From: Verrucomicrobiota bacterium
GTDB lineage: Bacteria > Verrucomicrobiota > Verrucomicrobiia > Limisphaerales > UBA1096
Direction: 5' to 3'
Length of the DNA: 11,338 nt
NCBI GenBank assembly: GCA_003972865.1
Contig: QOAX01000184.1
Coordinates: 1 to 11,338 of the forward strand
Part shown: piece after piece, positions 6,973 through 11,338 of the stretch
Numbering within the stretch: the stretch's first letter is position 1
Layout of the letters: every line of letters starts with the position of its first letter
Position numbers and translations under genes: made by a program
The notes under the pieces: model-generated
What the model saw: only the letters and a program-made list of their open reading frames with translations
Database searches by the model: none
What the model was told of the DNA's origin: nothing

Positions 6973-8277
6973 TCAAACAAAAGGCGTGATGCCCGGCTTG
7001 GCCAAGGGCGGCGGCGTGTGCTTGCCGGTCTCCCAGTTTATGTCCTTCGGGTAGCGATCCTCCTTTGCGTTGAGAATCTGCTCGTAGGTGATTTCCTTGC
7101 CGGTGTAGGCGGCCGTTCGGCCCATGATCGCCATCATCGTGCTGAGCGCCATGCGGTCGCCGTTGTTGATCGGTTCGCCGGCTCGGATCGACTGGAACAA
7201 TTCGTTGTGCTCGATCTGGTACATGTTCTCGCGCTTGCCGTCGTAGGTCCACCGGCCCTTGGCGTTCTCGATGAAGATTCCGCGCGCGATGTCACCGCGG
7301 CCCTTGGTGCCGAGCAGGTAATCGCTGTTCTCGTTGTGGCAACGTCTCTGCTGGCGCTGGGCCATGAAGGCGCGCACGCCTTTCGGGTATGAGTAGTTCA
7401 CCTCGATGTGGTCAAAGATATTGCCGCTATTGTTCGGGATGCCGCGTCCGCCAACGGCGGTGCAACTGACCGGGGGCTCGTCCCGCATCGCCCAGGCGAT
7501 CTTGTCCACGCTGTGCACGGCCTGCTCGACCAGACCATCGCCGCCGAGCCATGCGAAGTTGTACCAGTTGCGCACCTGCCACTCGATATCGCTCCACTCC
7601 GGCTTGCGTGCGGAGTCCGGCTGCATCGGCTTGACCGGCCCGGTCAGATAGGTGGCGTAGATCGACTGGATGTCGCCGATCTCGCCGCCTAGAACGCGCT
7701 CGTAAAAGGCGCGCCGCTCGTAGTCGTAGCGCCAGCAGAAACCGGCGACGATCGCCAGGTTCTTCTGCTTCGAGATCTTCACCGACTCCATGATCGAGCG
7801 CACACCCGGCGCGTCGGTGGCCATCGGTTTCTCGATGAAACAATGCTTGCCGGCCTCGACGACGGCGCGAAAGTGCATCGGACGGAACCCCGGAGGCGTG
7901 GCGAGTACAACGAGATCCACCCCGCTGTCGATCAGCTTTTGGTACGCGTCCAGCCCGACAAACTGGTGTGGCACGTCCACCTTTTTCTCGTGCCGCTTCT
8001 TGAGGCCGTTCACGGCGCGCTCGACCCTGTCCGGAAACACGTCGGCCACGGCGGTCAACTTGACATTGTCATCGGCCGTGAGCGCCTGATTGGCCGCGCC
8101 GGTGCCACGCCCACCGCAGCCGACCAGCCCCACCCGGATGGTGTCGCTGTTCTGCCCATAGGCGCTGCCGCGTGAAATTAAGCTCAGGGTGGCGGCGCTG
8201 GCCACGGCTGCAGTGGAGGAGGTCTTGAGAAAATCCCTGCGGGATGTCTCGCTGTCGGATGTCGTTTTGTTAGTCAT
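6973..8277 (-). CDS. Tat-exported Gfo/Idh/MocA family NAD(P)-dependent oxidoreductase
   Basis: The 434-residue protein carries a twin-arginine signal (TSRRDFLKTSSTAAVASAAT, residues 11-30) ending near SRGSAYG. A Rossmann fold follows: strand IRVGLVGCGGRG (47-58) with the GxGGxG-type dinucleotide loop, AVADVFPDR (76-84), and VVLATPPGFR before the signature EKP at 149-151. The C-terminal Gfo/Idh domain includes GGDGLVEQAVHSVDKI, where His255 and Asp258 occupy the usual catalytic positions. Members oxidise or reduce sugars, inositols or glycosides with bound NAD(P). Tat export of a folded protein with its cofactor is established for glucose-fructose oxidoreductase. The specific substrate is unknown. 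The ATG at 8277 is preceded by AGGGA with 6-base spacing, the best ribosome binding site in the window. The gene leads a two-gene unit with the TIM-barrel gene at 6968. Confidence 0.93.
   Translation of the reverse strand: MTNKTTSDSETSRRDFLKTSSTAAVASAATLSLISRGSAYGQNSDTIRVGLVGCGGRGTGAANQALTADDNVKLTAVADVFPDRVERAVNGLKKRHEKKVDVPHQFVGLDAYQKLIDSGVDLVVLATPPGFRPMHFRAVVEAGKHCFIEKPMATDAPGVRSIMESVKISKQKNLAIVAGFCWRYDYERRAFYERVLGGEIGDIQSIYATYLTGPVKPMQPDSARKPEWSDIEWQVRNWYNFAWLGGDGLVEQAVHSVDKIAWAMRDEPPVSCTAVGGRGIPNNSGNIFDHIEVNYSYPKGVRAFMAQRQQRRCHNENSDYLLGTKGRGDIARGIFIENAKGRWTYDGKRENMYQIEHNELFQSIRAGEPINNGDRMALSTMMAIMGRTAAYTGKEITYEQILNAKEDRYPKDINWETGKHTPPPLAKPGITPFV
6995..7008. repeat. Dispersed palindrome, 12/14 copy, in the oxidoreductase C-terminus
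   Basis: GGCTTGGCCAAGGG keeps the 10-bp palindrome CTTGGCCAAG at 6997-7006. It is in coding sequence (the LAKP part of the C-terminal tail), about 100 bases from the exact copy at 6879. Confidence 0.6.
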
Positions 8278-8283
8278 GGTAAT

Positions 8284-8288
8284 TCCCT
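8284..8288 (-). promoter_or_regulatory. Shine-Dalgarno sequence of the Gfo/Idh/MocA gene
   Basis: On the minus strand AGGGA lies 6 bases before the ATG at 8277 and supports that start. Most other genes here lack a comparable site. Confidence 0.6.
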
Positions 8289-8315
8289 GAAAGCGAAGAG
8301 GCTACGCATCGCAAA

Positions 8316-8321
8316 AGTCAA
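8316..8321 (-). promoter_or_regulatory. Possible -35 element for the oxidoreductase operon
   Basis: The minus strand reads TTGACT at 8321-8316, one mismatch from the -35 consensus. No convincing -10 follows at 16-18 bases, so this is weak. It is noted because the 22-bp repeat (8326-8347) lies immediately upstream, where an operator or activator site could act. Confidence 0.2.
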
Positions 8322-8325
8322 GCGC

Positions 8326-8347
8326 AAGCCAAGCGCTTGGCCAAGCG
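8326..8347. repeat. 22-bp palindromic repeat element, copy A
   Basis: The element is AAGCCAAG followed by CGCTTGGCCAAGCG, identical over all 22 bases to 10943-10964. It contains two overlapping perfect 14-bp palindromes: GCCAAGCGCTTGGC (8328-8341) and CGCTTGGCCAAGCG (8334-8347). They share eight bases, so only one can fold as a hairpin at a time. It lies in the 144-bp gap between the NIPSNAP and oxidoreductase genes, 49 bases upstream of the latter's ATG. The inner AAGCGCTT also resembles the centre of a LacI/GalR-type operator (AANCGNTT). Confidence 0.85.
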
Positions 8348-8387
8348 GCAAGCCAACCTACCCCAAGGGCAAACTGAGCGACTGAAA

Positions 8388-8419
8388 CCGGGCCGGCTTT
8401 CTTCAAAAAAGCCGACCGG
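8388..8419 (-). terminator. Possible hairpin terminator after the NIPSNAP gene
   Basis: CGGCTTT (8394-8400) pairs with AAAGCCG (8408-8414). The stem extends, past a small internal loop, through CCGG (8388-8391) with CCGG (8416-8419). It begins 3 bases after the NIPSNAP stop, a typical position. The tail on the minus strand has only three T residues, so termination may be inefficient or factor-dependent. Confidence 0.45.
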
Positions 8420-8421
8420 GA

Positions 8422-8841
8422 TTACTTGATTTTCGAGAAATCAGTTCCGGCGAGAAAATCGTTCACCACCTTCTTCACCAACTTCCCGCCCTGGGTTGAT
8501 TCCTTGTAGGCCTTTCGCCAATCGGGATCGGCAATGAACGCCTTCCACGCCTTGCCACGCGCCTCGCGGCTGGGATAGGCCAGCATGTAAACCAGCTTGT
8601 TCTCCTTATTGTCGGTGGGCACCCAGTAGCCGATATTGGTCATGCCGTGCTTCTTGAACAGCGCCACCGTGTGGTCGCGGAACCGGGCCAGCAGCGCGTC
8701 GAGCTTGCCCTCGTTGGCGTAGTAGGTGCGAATCTCGAAGACGCGGTTTTTCTCCTCGGCCTGGGCAATGTCCAAGCCGGCGATCGGGCTGCAGAAGAAC
8801 GCAGCCGCCAACAAAACGAGACAATGAGTTTTTTTTAACAT
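8422..8841 (-). CDS. Secreted NIPSNAP family protein, single domain
   Basis: I choose the ATG at 8841 (139 residues) over one at 8871 because it directly opens a Sec-type signal: MLKKTHCLVLLAAAFFCSPI, with likely cleavage near AQA at 26-28. One ferredoxin-like NIPSNAP domain follows (34-130): VFEIRTYYANEGKLDALLAR, then HGMTNIGYWVP, KLVYMLAYPS and AFIADPDWRKAY. The PDW motif matches the second domain of the larger NIPSNAP protein at 5172, but this one uses a Sec rather than a Tat signal. A dehydratase-like or small-molecule-binding role is sometimes suggested for this fold; nothing here decides it. It lies 52 bp downstream of the TraB-family gene on the same strand and is followed by a possible hairpin terminator, so it may be co-transcribed with TraB rather than with the oxidoreductase. 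Confidence 0.87.
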   Translation of the reverse strand: MLKKTHCLVLLAAAFFCSPIAGLDIAQAEEKNRVFEIRTYYANEGKLDALLARFRDHTVALFKKHGMTNIGYWVPTDNKENKLVYMLAYPSREARGKAWKAFIADPDWRKAYKESTQGGKLVKKVVNDFLAGTDFSKIK

Positions 8842-8893
8842 GATTCGAATGGTGCGCGCGCATCGCACCATCCCCCGCCCCGCCTGTCAAAGG

Positions 8894-9913
8894 CTATTTG
8901 CGGTTGGGCCGCCTTGGCTTGGACCGGAGATCCCACGCCTCGACCCATTTTTCACCGGTGAACTTCATGCCAAAGTCGCTGACGAGCCGGCGGCTCATGT
9001 CGGCAATATGACCGGCGCCGTAAAAAATGCCGATCCGTTTTTTGCCCTTGGCCAACTGCCCGCGCAGTACCTCCAGCGCGATGAGATTGCGCTCGGTGAT
9101 AATGGTCGATCCCTTCTCGCCCGCCAGCGTGTCGAGGATGTCCGTCGTGGCGAACTGCTGTGCCATCACCCGCTTCAGCGCCAACTCGCGGTTGCTGGAG
9201 AAAAACGCGAACAACAGCGCGAAGTCGTTCGCGCCCCCCTGCTTGTTCGCCCGCTGCTGGGCCAGCCCCTCCATGAACAACTGCATGAACATCGTGAAAA
9301 ACGACTCGCCGCGATCCTTCATTTTTTGGGCGAACTCCTCCGGCGACATGTCGGCGTGCACCATGTTGGGCGCGTCGTAGTCGATCCCGTCGAGCTGGAA
9401 CGAAAGCCCGAGCATGTCCTTCGCGCCGAGTTGCATGCCGCCGATCACGGTCATGCCGGCCTCGAATCCCTTTTCCTCCGAGGTGGAAGGCTCGCCGGCC
9501 TCGTCCGGTTTCCCGGTGTCGGCCTCCGTGGCCTTCGGCGAGGGCTGGTCGCGATCCTTCCAGCGCCTCGGCGCGGCCCCGGTTTCATCCTTCTCCGCCA
9601 CCATCTCGTACAACAGCGCGTCGTACTTCCTGAAACTCCTGTCCAGTTTTCGGAAGTATGCCTTGTCGCCAATGTGGATGGCGCCGATGAGATCGACCGT
9701 CACGCCGGCCTTGGCCAATTTCTCATCCGTCGGCACGAACCGGATGATCGACGTGTCGAGCGATTGCGGGATGCGCGGCCGATCCGGATTCATCGTCATC
9801 CGGATAAATTTCTCAGGCAGCTCCGACGCCGGCTTGGCCTCCTCCGTAGCCCAGCCGCCGACCACGCCCATCAGCGCAAACCCAACCAGGCAACCTGTCC
9901 ATCGCGCCCTCAT
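8894..9913 (-). CDS. TraB/GumN family protein with N-terminal signal sequence
   Basis: The 339-residue protein starts with an export signal (MRARWTGCLVGFALMGVVGG, then WA before TEEA). It shows the TraB-family landmarks: VTVDLIGAIHIGD with GAIH at 77-80, LLYEMV (100-105) with a conserved Glu, IITERN with ERN at 274-276, and IGIFYGAGHIADMSRRL with the second GxxH (GAGH) at 299-302. The paired GxxH motifs and the ERN are what relate these proteins to the Tiki metalloprotease group; protease activity is known for animal Tiki, not shown for this protein. Residues 106-150 form a charged, Pro/Glu/Lys/Asp-rich insert, probably disordered. The ATG at 9913 is the first usable start. The gene is divergent from the recombinase gene, with 73 bp between them. 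A plus-strand open frame across it (8840-9976) is a GC-rich shadow. Confidence 0.85.
   Translation of the reverse strand: MRARWTGCLVGFALMGVVGGWATEEAKPASELPEKFIRMTMNPDRPRIPQSLDTSIIRFVPTDEKLAKAGVTVDLIGAIHIGDKAYFRKLDRSFRKYDALLYEMVAEKDETGAAPRRWKDRDQPSPKATEADTGKPDEAGEPSTSEEKGFEAGMTVIGGMQLGAKDMLGLSFQLDGIDYDAPNMVHADMSPEEFAQKMKDRGESFFTMFMQLFMEGLAQQRANKQGGANDFALLFAFFSSNRELALKRVMAQQFATTDILDTLAGEKGSTIITERNLIALEVLRGQLAKGKKRIGIFYGAGHIADMSRRLVSDFGMKFTGEKWVEAWDLRSKPRRPNRK
9048..9055. repeat. TTGGCCAA core copy (weak, coding)
   Basis: The 8-bp core sits in the TraB-family gene, encoding part of LAKGK. Lys-Ala-Leu codons favour this string, so it may not be a true family member. Confidence 0.35.
9711..9718. 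repeat. TTGGCCAA core copy (weak, coding)
   Basis: The 8-bp core sits in the TraB-family gene, encoding part of KLAKAG. The flanks do not extend the palindrome. Confidence 0.35.
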
Positions 9914-9925
9914 TTGTCGACAGCC

Positions 9926-9939
9926 TACTTGGCCAAGCG
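9926..9939. repeat. Dispersed palindrome, 12/14 copy, in the traB-xer divergent region
   Basis: TACTTGGCCAAGCG keeps the 10-bp palindrome CTTGGCCAAG (9928-9937) in the 73-bp gap between the divergent genes. It is 12 bases upstream of the TraB-family ATG on one strand and overlaps a possible -35 of the recombinase promoter on the other. Confidence 0.7.
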
Positions 9940-9959
9940 GGAAATTGCCCTCCTAAAAT
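9929..9959 (+). promoter_or_regulatory. Possible promoter of the tyrosine recombinase gene
   Basis: TAAAAT at 9954-9959 matches the -10 consensus at five of six bases. TTGGCC at 9929-9934 could be a -35 at a long 19-base spacing, and it is formed by the palindromic repeat. Transcription would start near 9966, about 20 bases before the GTG at 9987. Confidence 0.3.
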
Positions 9960-9986
9960 ACGGCTTGGGCCGATAGGCTCCGTGGC

Positions 9987-10943
9987 GTGCCGGAGTTGAC
10001 CGAAACCCGCGAGCCACCCTCGGACTGGCCGGAGCAGTTTTTCCGCTTCCTCTCCAACGAGAAGGACGCCTCGGTGTACACACAGCGCAACTACCGGCAG
10101 GCGCTCAATGAGTTCACTAAGTGGCATCGTGAGACCCACGAGTCGCCGGTGCGCTGGGGTGAGTTGGAGCGGAACGACTTCCGGCTGTTCCTTCGGAAGC
10201 TTGGCCGCAGGGAACTCAGCCAGGCGGCGATCCGGCTGCGATTCAGCGCGCTCAATTCGTTTTACAAATTCCTCATGCGGCGCGGGCTCGTCGAGTCGTC
10301 GCCGGTGAAGGATGTCACCCTGCCCAAGCCGGCCAAGCGGCTGCCGCAATTCCTGACCATTGACCAAATGACCGCCCTGCTCGACGCGCCGCTTCAGGAA
10401 CTAAGTGCCAAGCGTGGTACGAAGAAAAAAGTCAGTGAAGTGCCGTACCTCCGAGACCGCGCGATCCTCGAGACAATTTACTCGTGTGGCCTGCGCATTG
10501 GCGAAATGTGCGAGATGTTGGCCGGTGAAATCGAGCCGGACGAACACGTCGTCAACGTGCACGGCAAAGGCAAAAAGGAACGGCAGGTCCCGATCGGCCG
10601 TGTCGCCGTCGGGGCAATCCATCAGTACTGGGAGCGCCTGGCCAAGCCGCCCGCGGTCGACGAGCCGGTATTTTTTGCCACGGAAAAAGAACGCAAAAAA
10701 ATCTCTCCGCGCCTGGTTCAGTTGAGGTTGAAAAAATATCTCACCGCCTGCGGGCTGGATCCAACCCTCACGCCGCACAAGCTGCGCCACAGCTATGCCA
10801 CGCACATGCTCGATGCCGGGGCGGACTTGCGAAGCGTGCAGGAGATGCTGGGCCACGCAAATCTCACGTCAACGCAGGTGTACACGCACGTGACCACCGA
10901 GCGGATCAAGCGCGCCTACGACGAGGCGCATCCGCGAGCCTGA
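9987..10943 (+). CDS. Tyrosine recombinase of the XerC/XerD type
   Basis: The 318-residue protein has an N-terminal SAM-like core-binding domain (about 12-105, with YTQRNYRQALNEF and FRLFLRKLGRR) and a C-terminal catalytic domain. All six catalytic positions are present: Arg170 (SCGLRIGE), Lys194 (HGKGKKER), His264 and Arg267 (HKLRHSYATHML), His290 (LGHANLTSTQ) and Tyr299 (VYTHV). It is therefore probably active. XerC/D proteins resolve chromosome dimers at dif; related integrases mobilise elements. The length is slightly above the usual 300 residues because of a Lys-rich insert of about 12 residues near 138-152. The start is a GTG; no in-frame ATG exists nearby, and the N-terminus is already complete. 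I saw no attachment site, integron cassette or phage gene beside it, so a housekeeping role is favoured. XerC and XerD cannot be told apart here. Confidence 0.92.
   Translation: MPELTETREPPSDWPEQFFRFLSNEKDASVYTQRNYRQALNEFTKWHRETHESPVRWGELERNDFRLFLRKLGRRELSQAAIRLRFSALNSFYKFLMRRGLVESSPVKDVTLPKPAKRLPQFLTIDQMTALLDAPLQELSAKRGTKKKVSEVPYLRDRAILETIYSCGLRIGEMCEMLAGEIEPDEHVVNVHGKGKKERQVPIGRVAVGAIHQYWERLAKPPAVDEPVFFATEKERKKISPRLVQLRLKKYLTACGLDPTLTPHKLRHSYATHMLDAGADLRSVQEMLGHANLTSTQVYTHVTTERIKRAYDEAHPRA
10635..10648. repeat. Dispersed palindrome, 12/14 degenerate copy, in the recombinase gene
   Basis: CGCCTGGCCAAGCC has two mismatches to the 14-bp form and breaks the central core (CTGGCCAAG). It encodes RLAKP and may be a chance match or a decayed copy. 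Confidence 0.35.
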
Positions 10944-10964
10944 AGCCAAGCGCTTGGCCAAGCG
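10943..10964. repeat. 22-bp palindromic repeat element, copy B
   Basis: This is identical over 22 bases to 8326-8347. The palindrome extends here to 18 bp (10949-10966, AGCGCTTGGCCAAGCGCT). The element starts at the last base of the recombinase stop codon and fills the gap up to the stop of the convergent DUF420 gene (10967-10965). It could fold into a GC-rich hairpin on either transcript, but no T run follows, so it is not a standard intrinsic terminator. Confidence 0.85.
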
Positions 10965-11338
10965 CTACCTGGCGGCCGCTTTCTCGGCGACCGGCGGCGA
11001 GGTCGGATCGGACTTCGGCTTGGGCTGGGGAAAAATCTGGTAGAGCAGGAGGTAAATAAGCACGCCAGTGATTGAGACGTACATCCACAGCGGCCACGTC
11101 CAGCGGGCGATTTTTTTGTGCTGCTCGAACCGTTCCTTCAGCGCGCGGCTGAGCGTCATAAAAATCAGCGGCAAAATCACGACCGCCAGCACGACGTGGG
11201 TGAACAGCAGCACGAGGTAAATCGGGCGGAACCACGCCGGGGCGACGAACCGCGTCACGGCCTCGGTGTTGAAATGGTAAGTGAGGTAACAGGCCAGAAA
11301 CACGGTCGAGGTGACGAAGGCGCTGACCATACAGTTTC
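10965..11338 (-). CDS. DUF420 family membrane protein, 5' partial
   Basis: An ATG at 11330 gives 121 residues, but the frame stays open to the right edge (two more codons, Asn-Cys). The residues NCMVSAFVTSTVFLACYLTYHF match the second helix of DUF420 proteins, which usually follows an HR or HK and an earlier helix, so the true start lies outside the window. Three hydrophobic segments are visible, near 3-19, 36-60 and 78-99. They carry His19 (YLTYHF) and His44 (LFTHVVLA), with His71 (EQHKKIARW) in a loop, consistent with the conserved histidines of the family. The tail is Pro/Lys/Ala-rich. The family includes CtaM/YozB of Firmicutes, which is needed for maturation of haem-copper terminal oxidases. 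A similar role here is inferred, and neighbouring cytochrome oxidase or SCO genes would be expected further right. Confidence 0.85.
   Translation of the reverse strand, partial: NCMVSAFVTSTVFLACYLTYHFNTEAVTRFVAPAWFRPIYLVLLFTHVVLAVVILPLIFMTLSRALKERFEQHKKIARWTWPLWMYVSITGVLIYLLLYQIFPQPKPKSDPTSPPVAEKAAAR

Noticed and set aside
6504..6989. Plus-strand open frame of 161 codons opposite the second TIM-barrel gene
   Set aside because: It has no motif support and runs against a gene with a Tat signal and family-specific catalytic residues.
8842..8871. Upstream ATG at 8871 for the small NIPSNAP gene
   Set aside because: It adds MVRCARTIRI before a complete Sec signal; the ATG at 8841 places Lys-Lys directly before the hydrophobic stretch.
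9948..9954. Minus-strand AGGAGGG that looks like a strong Shine-Dalgarno sequence
   Set aside because: It is 34 bases before the TraB-family ATG. The nearest start after it, a TTG, meets a stop after three codons, so no gene fits it.
8840..9976. Plus-strand open frame of 378 codons opposite the TraB-family gene
   Set aside because: The translation is Arg/Leu/His-rich without recognisable motifs, while the minus strand encodes a signal peptide and all TraB landmarks. It is a shadow of GC-rich coding sequence.
9914..10943. Integron, phage or integrative element around the recombinase
   Set aside because: No attC-like hairpin, direct att repeats, tRNA end, excisionase or phage gene is visible. 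The dispersed palindrome also occurs far from the recombinase, so it is not an obvious attachment site.

Overview
The window looks like chromosomal DNA from a Verrucomicrobiota bacterium or a close PVC relative. This is inferred from the gene families, not from a marker gene: a long FG-GAP/UnbV (CRTAC1-type) protein, a single-gene pseudopilin, several Tat-exported TIM-barrel 'sugar phosphate isomerase/epimerase' proteins, NIPSNAP proteins and a Tat-exported Gfo/Idh/MocA oxidoreductase. Most starts lack a good Shine-Dalgarno sequence. No rRNA, tRNA, CRISPR array or insertion sequence was seen.

Layout. Positions 1-3365 (+) hold the 3' part of a giant FG-GAP/UnbV protein, cut by the left edge. 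Positions 3459-4190 (+) encode a pseudopilin behind a plausible promoter. A Tat-exported TIM-barrel protein (4264-5151) and a Tat-exported two-domain NIPSNAP protein (5172-5966) follow on the same strand and end at a strong intrinsic terminator (5991-6019). The strand then flips. Reading leftwards from 9913 are a TraB-family protein (9913-8894), a secreted single-domain NIPSNAP protein (8841-8422), a 144-bp gap with a hairpin and a repeat, a Tat-exported Gfo/Idh/MocA oxidoreductase (8277-6973) and a second Tat-exported TIM-barrel protein (6968-6042), the last two separated by 4 bp. Divergent from TraB is a complete Xer-type tyrosine recombinase (9987-10943, +). It converges on a DUF420 membrane protein (complement of 10965-11338) that is cut by the right edge.

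How the genes may work together. The middle of the window (4264-8841) encodes five exported proteins from three families: two TIM barrels, two NIPSNAPs and one oxidoreductase, arranged on two converging transcripts. This suggests extracytoplasmic oxidation or isomerisation of a sugar or polyol, but no substrate can be read from sequence. The TraB, Xer and DUF420 genes look like neighbours with unrelated roles.

The most unusual signal is not a gene. A 14-bp perfect palindrome, CGCTTGGCCAAGCG, occurs exactly three times, with at least four more copies at 12-13 of 14 matches. Its core TTGGCCAA occurs nine times between 4561 and 10961 and not at all in the first 4.5 kb. Copies sit in promoter regions, in a convergent intergenic gap, and inside coding sequence, where two encode the end of Tat signal peptides. 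Two intergenic copies extend to an identical 22-bp element containing two overlapping, mutually exclusive palindromes. This resembles a dispersed, HIP1-like or REP-like repeat that I do not recognise as a named family.
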